Below, piece by piece: positions 24,288 through 31,937 of a stretch of DNA of 52,797 nt. Position 1 is the stretch's first letter. Each line of letters begins with the position of its first letter. Source of the DNA: Solobacterium sp. (lineage in GTDB: Bacteria > Bacillota_I > Bacilli_A > Erysipelotrichales > Erysipelotrichaceae); assembly GCA_024693325.1 (NCBI GenBank), contig JAILLA010000027.1:1-52797 (forward strand), read 5' to 3'. The position numbers and the translations under genes are program-made. Below the pieces are notes generated by a model. That model searched no databases. It saw only the letters and a list, made by a program, of their open reading frames with translations, and had not been told where the DNA came from.

Positions 24288-24545
24288 ATGATTGAAGTTC
24301 AGCTTATTGTTAAAGATCCTAAAGGAATACATGCACGGCCTGCCGGAAAGATCGTTGCAGCTTTACAGGGTTATGAAAGCTTTGTAACAGTCTGGAAAGG
24401 CGAGCAAAGTTATGATGTAAAGAAACTCCTGAGCTTCATGGGTTCCGAACTGAAATTCGGTGATACGGTTGTCGTACGTGTTGAAGGCAAAGATGAAGCT
24501 GAATGTGCAGAAACCGTAAAAAAAGCGTTTGAAGAGAATCTCTAA
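24288..24545 (+). CDS. HPr-like phosphocarrier lacking the regulatory serine
   Basis: 85 residues, full HPr length. The phosphorylation site GIHARPA with H15 and R17 is intact. Position 46, the serine phosphorylated by HPr kinase in ordinary Bacillota HPr, is lysine (K45-K46-L-L-S-F-M). The protein should still carry phosphate from enzyme I to EIIA but should not be controlled by HPr kinase or act with CcpA through P-Ser-HPr. Situated three bases after the PTS gene, hence probably a dedicated carrier. The cell presumably has another general HPr elsewhere. Confidence 0.9.
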   Translation: MIEVQLIVKDPKGIHARPAGKIVAALQGYESFVTVWKGEQSYDVKKLLSFMGSELKFGDTVVVRVEGKDEAECAETVKKAFEENL

Positions 24546-24552
24546 ATAACTA

Positions 24553-24611
24553 AAAGGATGTAACAGCCTGGCAGTTCACAACATTGCCGAAAGGAGTTAC
24601 ATCCTTTTTTT
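24553..24611 (+). terminator. Terminator of the sucrose-type operon
   Basis: AAAGGATGTAAC (24553-24564) and GTTACATCCTTT (24596-24607) form a perfect twelve-pair stem enclosing a smaller GGCA/TGCC hairpin, followed by a T run. It may also serve the convergent araC gene, though the A run on its other side is short. Confidence 0.9.
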
Positions 24612-24624
24612 GTTTCAATTACAG

Positions 24625-25545
24625 TTAAATACTGATATAGGTCTGCAGCGCATCCGATACTTCCGGTGTGTCAAACGACAGGTACGGCATATGGCATGCG
24701 GTGATATTGTGCTGCTTCAGGATGCTCCGGTATTCCGCAGGCATCATGCCGAAGTTTTCCCGGAAGATGCGGTTGAAGGTTTTCGGTTCCGGGAAGCCGC
24801 AGTCATATGCAATCGCGGTAAGTGTCTTGTCTGTTTCGGTAAGTTCCCTGACAGCCTGACGGAAGCGGATCATGGTCAGATATTCATACAGGTTGACACC
24901 GATCACTTTTTTAAATGCGCCGGACAGATATGTTCTGTTATATCCGAATTTGAGGGCGACTTCTTCCAAAGTGATCTTTTCGTTGTACCGTCTGGCCAGT
25001 TCGCTGATGATCTTTTTCTGTGTGGTCGCATCGATATCCACGCTTGTTCTGCGACGTGAAATATCGGGGTAAAACTTTGTCAGCAACAGTGCTTTCAGGA
25101 GATCAAATGCACCTCTTGCGGTCATGTCAGACATCGGGGAGGGTGAAGAGGCCGCATCTGCCATCTGTGCGCACAGGTAGCGCAGCTGTCTGCAGATGGT
25201 GTCATCCTTAGGGGATCTGCCGGAGATAAAATTGAAATGGCATTTCATACCCTGGGGAAGGATCTCCCTGAATGCTCGTCTTGCGAAAGAAAGACAGAAC
25301 AGGACAGCGTCAGGATCCGTGCTGAAAGCAGCGTGTGTTTCACAGGGATTTGCGATGACGATGTCATCCTTTTTCAGGTGATATACAGTTCTGCGAAAAC
25401 TGAGATCGATATTGCCGTTCAGTACGATCATGATCCTGAAACGGCCTTCGTCCCACGTATAATCATATCCGCTGATCCTCAGTGCACAGCATTGAAATCC
25501 ATCCGGTGATGTTGGTCTGAATGTATATGCTTTCGACGTATCCAT
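24625..25545 (-). CDS. AraC-family transcriptional regulator
   Basis: 306 residues: N-terminal cupin-like sensor domain (about 15-110) and C-terminal double helix-turn-helix (about 185-280). AraC signatures are ALKFGYNRTYLSGAFKKVIG and AYDCGFPEPKTFNRIFRENF, the second followed by GMMPAEYR. Such regulators usually bind a sugar or related ligand and activate a nearby operon. It is divergent from the MFS gene with a symmetric site between them and convergent with the sucrose-type operon. The first target is probably the MFS gene and possibly itself. Confidence 0.92.
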   Translation of the reverse strand: MDTSKAYTFRPTSPDGFQCCALRISGYDYTWDEGRFRIMIVLNGNIDLSFRRTVYHLKKDDIVIANPCETHAAFSTDPDAVLFCLSFARRAFREILPQGMKCHFNFISGRSPKDDTICRQLRYLCAQMADAASSPSPMSDMTARGAFDLLKALLLTKFYPDISRRRTSVDIDATTQKKIISELARRYNEKITLEEVALKFGYNRTYLSGAFKKVIGVNLYEYLTMIRFRQAVRELTETDKTLTAIAYDCGFPEPKTFNRIFRENFGMMPAEYRSILKQHNITACHMPYLSFDTPEVSDALQTYISI

Positions 25546-25855
25546 ATCTTTTCCTCTGCACTTATTTTATAAAAAACATCGCCGAAAAGCACCACACAGA
25601 TGCGGCTGATGTGAATAATCACCACATGGAGATTATTCACGTATACTGATTATTTCGTATCATGAAATTTCACTGAAAACGGCAGGATTCACGGATCATG
25701 ACAGGGTAATTATTCATGTCTAGGTACACTTCTGTATCCATGAAAGGAGAAATAAAATACACGGATCTATCGGGATGTGAAACAGGAAATTCTGAATAAA
25801 AGCAAAGCAGAAAAACGATCCGGGCGGTACATTCAGGACAGGAGTGATATTGATT
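25546..25855. other. Regulatory gap between araC and the MFS gene
   Basis: About 310 bases without a convincing gene. It holds a minus-strand -10 for araC (TATAAA at 25571-25566), a plus-strand TATACT (25642-25647), the operator repeats described separately, and a strong AAAGGAG (25743-25749) with no start codon behind it. Two very short frames (25716-25799 and a GTG frame 25777-25863) are too weak to call. Confidence 0.5.
25611..25660. promoter_or_regulatory. Operator: inverted and direct repeats of GATTATT
   Basis: GTGAATAATC (25611-25620) and GATTATTCAC (25631-25640) form a perfect inverted repeat with a ten-base spacer. The right arm recurs as a direct repeat, GATTATTCACGTAT (25631-25644) and GATTATTTCGTAT (25648-25660). 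A weaker copy, ATTATTCATG, is near 25710. Repeated half-sites of this kind are typical of AraC-family binding, and the copies straddle a possible TATACT -10. Confidence 0.6.
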
Positions 25856-27085
25856 ATGAATGAGAAATATAAAGGATCAGCCTGGAAGATCATGATCGGC
25901 ATGATGTGCATTCAGGCAGGAACACTTGGTATTCTGATGAACTGCAATGGAATTCTGTTTTCTGCTGTAATCAAAGACCTCGGATTCCGGGCAGGCGACC
26001 TGTCTCTGTTTTATACGATCCGGTCACTGGTTACAGCGTTCTGTGTAACAACGACAACAAAACTTGTGTTTAAAAATAAAGCAAATATGGTGATGTCCGT
26101 GCTGTCATTGTTCCTGGTGCTGTCATACGCGGCAATGTTCTTCTATAACAGTCTGTGGCAGTTCTACATTTCAGGCTTCTTTGCAGGACTGGGTATGAGC
26201 TGTACGATGACCGTCATCCCGACTGTACTGAATAACTGGTTCAAGAAGAGAAACGGATTTGTGATCGGTCTGACGATGTCTGCCTCGGGAATTGCCGGTG
26301 CTTTATTCAGCCCGGTCTGCTCAAAGATCATTGTTGCGCTGGGATGGCGTGTAACTGCTCTGATCATGGCATTGATCGGCTTTGTCCTGATCGTCCTGCC
26401 ATGCTGGTTTATCCTGGTGACGAACCCTGAACAGGTCGGTGAACAGCCTTATGGAATCAATGAGGTGAATACTGAGGTGAAAGCCGATGCTGCAGATGAA
26501 AAACCGGCTGTCGAACGTACGCTGCCGTTATACATATTCCTGCTGACGCTTGTCGTAGTGATCGGTCCCGGCTCGATGATCCAGTTCAACCAGCAGCTTC
26601 CTACATTTGCCCAGACAGTGGGCTATACGATCGAAACAGGCGCGCTGCTGACGAGTCTTTCAATGATCGGAAACCTGAGCGGAAAGCTCCTTCTCGGAAC
26701 GCTCGCAGACAAGTTTGGTGTATACAAGGCAGTACTTGTATTCCTGGTCTTTACGTCATTGTCCATGGCAGGTTTCTTTGCGTTCAGTTCAGTCAGAGCG
26801 ATCCTGATGGCATCTGCACTGCTGTTCGGAACAACTTATGCGATCGGAATGACGGTTCCTTCCCTGATGTATCTGGACTTGTACGGGAAAGAAGGTTACC
26901 GTCAGAAGCTTGCAAGCATGCAGGCAGCCAACGGGTTCATCGGCGCATTCTCAAGTTCTCTGATCCCTTATATTTATGACTTTACCGGAAGCTTCCGCCC
27001 GGTATTCGTTCTTGGCGTATTCCTCTGCGTATGTGCAGCTTTCTCTGTCACATATCTGAGAAGATACTCCCTTTCAGGAAAATAG
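25856..27085 (+). CDS. MFS transporter (OFA-like)
   Basis: About 409 residues, twelve predicted membrane segments with a charged central loop (about 200-220, rich in Glu, Ala and Lys). Wording such as NWFKKRNGFVIGLTMSASGI and GTLADKFGVYKAV fits major facilitator carriers of the oxalate/formate-antiporter-like group. The substrate is unknown, perhaps a carboxylate. The start is uncertain: ATG at 25856 is 11 bases from CAGGAG, while TTG at 25850 or GTG at 25844 are alternatives. Probably controlled by the divergent AraC protein. Confidence 0.88.
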   Translation: MNEKYKGSAWKIMIGMMCIQAGTLGILMNCNGILFSAVIKDLGFRAGDLSLFYTIRSLVTAFCVTTTTKLVFKNKANMVMSVLSLFLVLSYAAMFFYNSLWQFYISGFFAGLGMSCTMTVIPTVLNNWFKKRNGFVIGLTMSASGIAGALFSPVCSKIIVALGWRVTALIMALIGFVLIVLPCWFILVTNPEQVGEQPYGINEVNTEVKADAADEKPAVERTLPLYIFLLTLVVVIGPGSMIQFNQQLPTFAQTVGYTIETGALLTSLSMIGNLSGKLLLGTLADKFGVYKAVLVFLVFTSLSMAGFFAFSSVRAILMASALLFGTTYAIGMTVPSLMYLDLYGKEGYRQKLASMQAANGFIGAFSSSLIPYIYDFTGSFRPVFVLGVFLCVCAAFSVTYLRRYSLSGK

Positions 27086-27128
27086 TTCTCAGGCGAATGC
27101 TTGCGTCTGATATGCGGCTCTCCTTTTT

Positions 27129-27153
27129 GCACAGCTGTAATGGCTGTGCTTTT
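27129..27153 (+). terminator. Terminator after the MFS gene
   Basis: GCACAGC (27129-27135) and GCTGTGC (27143-27149) pair with a seven-base loop, followed by TTTT. Confidence 0.78.
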
Positions 27154-27247
27154 ATCATCTGTTGGTTTCTGTCTGCTGTGAAATGATATGATTATGCTGT
27201 TAAGGACGGATTATTCAATAACTGAATGATCGCAAGGAGAATGACAA

Positions 27248-27901
27248 ATGACAGTATTTTACCTTCCAAGCTGTAATTTCAAAGCGGCTCATCCTGAAGT
27301 GAGCCAGAAAATACAGGCGTATCTGAGAAGTAAACCTGATACGGAGATCTGCGGCTGCTGCAGAGTTTCCCAGAGTAAGTTTCACGAGGGAGATACAGTT
27401 CTCGTAAACTGTGTTTCATGCGCGATCATTACAGACGAAGTATCACCCCAGGCAAATGAGATGAGTTTATATGAGTATCTGCTCCAGGATCCGCTGTTTC
27501 CATGGCCGGATCATCATGGTGAACAGATCACGGTCCAGGACTGTTATCGTACGACTCATAAACCGCAGGTTCAGAGAGCTGTACGTGAATGCCTGCGCAG
27601 AATGAACATGGTGCCGGTTGAAATTGAGGAAAACTACGAGAAGTCAAGATTTGACGGACCGTTCCGCTACTCAAAGATCCCCGCAGGCAATCTGAAGATC
27701 GCACCGGTCTATTTCAATAAGCTGAACGATGAATTCATTGAGATCCTGCCTCCGGAAGAACAGGAAAAGATCATGAAGGAATGGGTCAGCCAGTATCAGA
27801 CTGACAGAGTCGTCGTCTACTGTAATTCCTGTCTGAAGGGCGTAAAACTAGGCGGCGCAGATGGACTGCATCTGCTGGATCTGATGTCGGAAAACCTGTG
27901 A
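27248..27901 (+). CDS. CCG-domain (heterodisulfide reductase B-like) Fe-S protein
   Basis: 217 residues with cysteine clusters of the CCG/HdrB type: YLPSCNFKAAHP at the N-terminus, GCCRVSQSKF and NCVSCAIITDE around residues 36-60, and VVYCNSCLKGVKLGGADGLH near the C-terminus. Such domains bind an unusual Fe-S cluster in redox enzymes handling thiols, lactate or glycerol-3-phosphate. Only this one domain is present, without the partner subunits normally nearby. The ATG follows AAGGAG. The promoter is probably an extended -10, TGA-TATGAT, at 27187-27192. The function is unknown. Confidence 0.7.
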   Translation: MTVFYLPSCNFKAAHPEVSQKIQAYLRSKPDTEICGCCRVSQSKFHEGDTVLVNCVSCAIITDEVSPQANEMSLYEYLLQDPLFPWPDHHGEQITVQDCYRTTHKPQVQRAVRECLRRMNMVPVEIEENYEKSRFDGPFRYSKIPAGNLKIAPVYFNKLNDEFIEILPPEEQEKIMKEWVSQYQTDRVVVYCNSCLKGVKLGGADGLHLLDLMSENL

Positions 27902-27966
27902 TCAGAAAGACCGCCCTGGAGAGGAAACTAACATATAATCATTGAGGAAAAGAGAGGATCTGCTAT

Positions 27967-29181
27967 ATGGATATGGAAAAAATGATCAGAAAGTACGCCT
28001 ATACACTGGCAAGAGTCGAACTGAATGTCCAGAAAGGACAGCCTGTACTCGTTGAGGCATGTGTGGAAGGTGCGTATTTTACACCGGTATTCGCAGAAGA
28101 ATGTTACAAACTCGGAGCTTCAAATGTCATCGTTCATTATCTGGATGAGGCAAACATGAAGGTTGCCGCAAAATACAGAAGCGATGAAGATGTCCGCAGA
28201 CTTGAGGAATGGGAAGTCCTGCAGAACAGCACATATCTTGATCAGGGAGCGTGCTTTGTCAGATTGGAAGGCGTGAATCCCGCACTGATGGAAGATTTGC
28301 CGGAAGAACAGGCAAATGCAGTTTTTGCCCATATCGATGCGGTCCGCAATATCATGCGCAAGGCAAGCCGTGAGAAGCATTGTCAGTGGCTGATCGCAAT
28401 GATCCCTACAAAGGAATGGGCAGATTATATTCTGAAACATATTCCGGAAGAAGAACGTCTGGAAGAACTGTGGAAGATCCTGCTGAAACTCTGCAATATC
28501 GATGAAACGAACGATGTTGTAGCGACATGGGAAGAAAAAAAGAGAATGAAGCAGGTACGCGGTGAAAAGATCGATGCGCTGCATCTGGTCAAGCTTCACT
28601 ACACGGCATCCAACGGAACTGACCTGACAGTCCGCCTGACACCGGAGTCCTATTTCAGCATGGGCAGACGGAAGCTCCCGGAGAATTATGTACCGTTCTC
28701 TCCGAATATTCCGACGGAAGAGATCTGCACGACACCTGAGAAATTCGGAACAGAAGGTGTGGTATATGCGTCCAGACCGCTCGTGCTTGGCGGCAAGGCT
28801 GTTGAGAACTTCGGTTTCCGTTTTGAAAAAGGCAAAGTCGTTGAAGTGCTTGCACAGGAAGGCAAAGAGATGCTGGAAGCCCTCGTCAAAATGGATGAGA
28901 ATGCAGGCTATCTCGGTGAAGCAGCTTTGGTAGAGTATCATTCACCGATCTCAATGAGCGGACTTGTTTACTACACGACTTTGATCGATGAGAACGCATC
29001 ATGCCATCTGGCACTGGGCAGGGGACTGAGCCGTCAGCAGCCGGCTGATCCAAAGTATACATTTAATGATTCTACGATCCATATCGACTTTATGATCGGT
29101 ACCGAAGACATGCATATCGTGGGAACGGATGCAGAAGGAAAAGAAACTGTCATCTTTGATCACGGTGACTTCGCGATCTGA
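27967..29181 (+). CDS. M29-family aminopeptidase (AmpS/PepS type)
   Basis: 404 residues, the usual M29 length. Metal-binding and catalytic segments fit: NIPTEEICTTPE (about 242-253), ALVEYHSPISMSGLVYY (about 319-335), NASCHLALGRG and HIDFMIGTEDMHIVG near the end. Cytoplasmic exopeptidase removing N-terminal residues from peptides. Start at the first ATG, nine bases after AGAGAGGA. Two genes down lies peptidase T, so the region looks devoted to peptide breakdown. Confidence 0.93.
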   Translation: MDMEKMIRKYAYTLARVELNVQKGQPVLVEACVEGAYFTPVFAEECYKLGASNVIVHYLDEANMKVAAKYRSDEDVRRLEEWEVLQNSTYLDQGACFVRLEGVNPALMEDLPEEQANAVFAHIDAVRNIMRKASREKHCQWLIAMIPTKEWADYILKHIPEEERLEELWKILLKLCNIDETNDVVATWEEKKRMKQVRGEKIDALHLVKLHYTASNGTDLTVRLTPESYFSMGRRKLPENYVPFSPNIPTEEICTTPEKFGTEGVVYASRPLVLGGKAVENFGFRFEKGKVVEVLAQEGKEMLEALVKMDENAGYLGEAALVEYHSPISMSGLVYYTTLIDENASCHLALGRGLSRQQPADPKYTFNDSTIHIDFMIGTEDMHIVGTDAEGKETVIFDHGDFAI

Positions 29182-29209
29182 TCATTGATCATAAACACAT
29201 GTACCAAAT

Positions 29210-29241
29210 CGCTGCAAAGGTATCACAATGCGGCGGTTTTT
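29210..29241 (+). terminator. Terminator after the M29 gene
   Basis: CGCTGCA (29210-29216) pairs with TGCGGCG (29229-29235), including one G-U pair, then TTTTT. An alternative fold, CACAATG/CATTGTG (29224-29248), overlaps it. Confidence 0.65.
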
Positions 29242-29309
29242 CATTGTGCGGTTTTCCTTTGGCTTAAGTCCTGCCGCAAGGCCGTAGGCAGTTTATGCGA
29301 CGATCAAAG

Positions 29310-29369
29310 CAGGTATTATTTATGATAATTGCTTGTGAAATGTGTTTGTAATACCTGTTGTGATAAAAT
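29310..29369 (+). promoter_or_regulatory. pepT promoter with upstream inverted repeat
   Basis: CAGGTATTA (29310-29318) and TAATACCTG (29349-29357) are perfect inverted arms 30 bases apart. They end seven bases before a TGA-TAAAAT extended -10 (29364-29369) ahead of pepT. The spacing, about four helical turns centre to centre, suits two contacts of one regulator. Confidence 0.45.
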
Positions 29370-29393
29370 TCTGAGTGAAAGAAGGAAGAAAGT

Positions 29394-30635
29394 ATGACTC
29401 AGTTTTATGAAAAAGTGCGTGATCGTCTGATCCGCTATGCAAAAGTAGATACGCAGTCCAGGAATGGTGTATCGGAAAGACCTACGACTGCGAAGCAGTT
29501 TGATCTGGCAAGAATGCTGAAGGCAGAACTCGAAGAGATCGGAGTGTCTGAAGTCTGGCTGGATGAGAAATACTGTGTTGTTTACGGAAAGATCCCTGCC
29601 AATACAGAAGGAGAACACAAGGCGCTCGGTCTTGTAGCACACATGGATACTGCGCCGGACGCATCCGGTACGGATGTAAAACCCTGGGTGCTTGAGAATT
29701 ATCAGGGACAGGATATCGTTCTGAACAAGGAAAAGAATATCGTTATGGCAGTAGCGGACTTTCCGAACCTGAAGAACTATATCGGGCAGGACCTTGTTCT
29801 GACAGACGGAACGACACTGCTTGGCGGTGACGACAAAGCATCCATCTCTGCGATCATGACGATGGCAGAATATCTGTGCGCAAATCCGGATATTCCGCAT
29901 GGAGATATCTGTCTGGCATTTACACCTGACGAGGAAGTCGGCGGACTTGCACGGGACCTGGACCTGCAGCGCTTCGGATCACCGACCGCTTATACACTGG
30001 ACGGTGACTATCTGGGATATTACGAAGATGAAACATTCAATGCCAGTGCTGCTAAAGTCACGATCACCGGCAGAAGCGTTCATACAGGAACTGCGAAAGG
30101 AATCATGATCAACTCTGTGGATATCGGTGCTGAATTCATGAATATGCTGCCGGCATTTGAAAAGCCGCAGTATACCGACGGCAGGGAAGGCTTCTACCAT
30201 GTCACTTCCTTTAACGGTTCATGTGAATATACAGAGATCCATCTGATCATACGTGACCACAGTGCGGTAGAATTTGCGCACCGTGAGGCATATCTTCAGA
30301 AGGTCACGGATGAACTGAACCGCAAATTCGGAAATGTTGTAACACTTGAGATCAATGAAACATACCGCTCCATGAAAGAAGTAGTTGACCAGGTACCTTA
30401 TCTGGTCGAGCGTCTTGTCCGCGCGATCAGTGACTGCGGTGTAGAACCGCATGATCTTGCATTCAGAGGCGGAACGGACGGAAGCGCACTTTCACACAGG
30501 GGACTGCCGTGCCCGAATCTGAGCGCAGGTTATGAGAATGCGCATGGAAGATTTGAATATGTACCCATTCAGAGCATGGAAAAGAATGTAGAGATCTTGC
30601 TGAGACTTGTGCAGATCTATGCTGAAGAAGATTAA
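29394..30635 (+). CDS. pepT: Peptidase T (M20B tripeptidase)
   Basis: 413 residues, full length. Zinc ligands and catalytic residues in VAHMDTAPD (H83, D85), GGDDKAS (D146), TPDEEVGG (E180-E181) and the C-terminal RGGTDGSALS and AGYENAHGRFEYV. Releases the N-terminal residue from tripeptides in the cytoplasm. The ATG follows GAAGGAAGAAAG. Its 3' end overlaps the next gene by 17 bases, so the two are likely cotranscribed. Confidence 0.96.
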   Translation: MTQFYEKVRDRLIRYAKVDTQSRNGVSERPTTAKQFDLARMLKAELEEIGVSEVWLDEKYCVVYGKIPANTEGEHKALGLVAHMDTAPDASGTDVKPWVLENYQGQDIVLNKEKNIVMAVADFPNLKNYIGQDLVLTDGTTLLGGDDKASISAIMTMAEYLCANPDIPHGDICLAFTPDEEVGGLARDLDLQRFGSPTAYTLDGDYLGYYEDETFNASAAKVTITGRSVHTGTAKGIMINSVDIGAEFMNMLPAFEKPQYTDGREGFYHVTSFNGSCEYTEIHLIIRDHSAVEFAHREAYLQKVTDELNRKFGNVVTLEINETYRSMKEVVDQVPYLVERLVRAISDCGVEPHDLAFRGGTDGSALSHRGLPCPNLSAGYENAHGRFEYVPIQSMEKNVEILLRLVQIYAEED

Positions 30636-31806
30636 AAAGGCGGTGCTGAGTGTCATGCTGCTTTCGATATGCGGATGTTCCGGTACAGCGGATAAGAAGT
30701 CTGCAGGGGAAGGCTACACGATCTATATCGGTACGGATCTTCATTACATATCTCCCCAGCTGACGGATTATGGTCCTTTGTTTACCGAAATGATCGAAAC
30801 CGGTGACGGAAAACTCACGGAACATACAGAAGAGATCGCTGATGCATTTGTGGAGACTGTACTGAAGGAAAAACCGGATGCGGTGATACTGTCTGGTGAT
30901 CTGACGTTCAACGGTGAGATGGTCAGCCTGAAGGATCTGAAGGCTAAACTTGATAAGCTGATAGATGCGGGGATCAAAGTTCTTGTGGTACCCGGCAATC
31001 ATGACATTGCCTATGGGTTTGCGGCCAGCTATGAAGGATACGCAATATTTAAAGCGGATCAGATCTCACAGCAGGAGTTCCGTGAAATCATGAGTGCGTA
31101 CGGCATGGATGGGGCACTGTCCAAGGACAGTTCTTCATTCAGCTATGTATATGAGCTGAGAGACGATCTCTGGCTGCTGGCACTGGACTGCAATACAGAA
31201 GCGGAACCCGGAACTGTCAGTGCGGGGACGCTCAGGTGGGCAGAGATCCAGCTGAAAAAAGCAAAAGAATCCGGAGTTCATGTAATCTCCGTAACACATC
31301 AGAATGTCCTTCCGCAGAGTTCCATGCTTGCGGACGGCTTTATCATAAACAACGCTGCACAGGTGCTGTCTGTTCTGAGAAGCGGAGGCGTACAGCTGAA
31401 TCTGAGCGGTCATTCCCATCTCCAGCATGTTTCCGAGGAAAACGGACTGACGGACATCTGTACCGGCAGTATGAGTGTATATCCGCTGCGCTATGGAATA
31501 CTGAATATCGACAAAGAAGGAAATGCTGTTTACAGCAAGGACCATCTGGATGTCGTTCAGAATGAAGCGTATGAGCGCTTTACAGGGCGTACAAGAGAAC
31601 AGACTTCCATGCTGCTGGAAGACCGGGACATTCCGGATGACCAAAAAGAAAAGATGGTCACTTTCGCAGTCGATATGAATACAGCATATTTTTCCGGGGA
31701 ACTTGATCCTGGAACAGATTACAGGGCACTGGAAGAATGGAAGCTTTGGGAGCAGTACGGTAAGGACACATTCTGGTATTTCTACTTCAACAGTATGCTG
31801 GACTAG
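30619..31806 (+). CDS. Lipoprotein metallophosphoesterase
   Basis: 395 residues. Signal peptide with lipobox SICGC, so probably anchored outside the membrane. Calcineurin-type metal motifs: GTDLHY (about 37-42), LSGDLTFNGE, VPGNHD, VTHQN and NLSGHSHLQH. Substrate unknown; candidates are nucleotides or phosphodiesters in the envelope. The ATG at 30619 lies inside pepT without a strong ribosome site, which suggests translational coupling. A TTG at 30607 is less plausible because it extends the signal peptide. Terminator follows. Confidence 0.88.
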   Translation: MLKKIKKAVLSVMLLSICGCSGTADKKSAGEGYTIYIGTDLHYISPQLTDYGPLFTEMIETGDGKLTEHTEEIADAFVETVLKEKPDAVILSGDLTFNGEMVSLKDLKAKLDKLIDAGIKVLVVPGNHDIAYGFAASYEGYAIFKADQISQQEFREIMSAYGMDGALSKDSSSFSYVYELRDDLWLLALDCNTEAEPGTVSAGTLRWAEIQLKKAKESGVHVISVTHQNVLPQSSMLADGFIINNAAQVLSVLRSGGVQLNLSGHSHLQHVSEENGLTDICTGSMSVYPLRYGILNIDKEGNAVYSKDHLDVVQNEAYERFTGRTREQTSMLLEDRDIPDDQKEKMVTFAVDMNTAYFSGELDPGTDYRALEEWKLWEQYGKDTFWYFYFNSMLD

Positions 31807-31834
31807 TATCTTCTCTGAAAAAATGATAGATAAC

Positions 31835-31900
31835 TAAAAAAATGCAGTCATTCGGAGGGAACGCTTCAGGCGGAATCCTTCTTGAATGATGCTTTTTTTG
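31835..31900 (+). terminator. Terminator after the phosphoesterase gene
   Basis: GCAGTCATTC (31844-31853) pairs with GAATGATGC (31884-31892), one base bulged, followed by seven T; preceded by a matching A run. A TGA-TATGAT extended -10 for the next gene begins within the T run (31899-31907). Confidence 0.78.
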
Positions 31901-31937
31901 ATATGATTCTGAGTAATGATAAGAAAGGAACCTGATC

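Noticed and set aside
23481..24332. Minus-strand frame of 283 codons opposite the PTS gene
   Set aside because: Cys/Asn/Arg-rich shadow of the EIIC/EIIA coding region, with no family features.
24288..24545. Crh (catabolite repression HPr) for the HPr paralogue
   Set aside because: Crh keeps Ser46 and loses His15; this protein keeps His15 and has Lys at position 46, the opposite pattern.
25716..25863. Two tiny frames (27-28 codons) and a strong AAAGGAG without start codon between araC and the MFS gene
   Set aside because: The first frame has only a weak AGGG site; the second starts with GTG without a ribosome site of its own. The AAAGGAG at 25743-25749 is followed by ATA, not a usual start. 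Could be a relic; not enough to call a gene.
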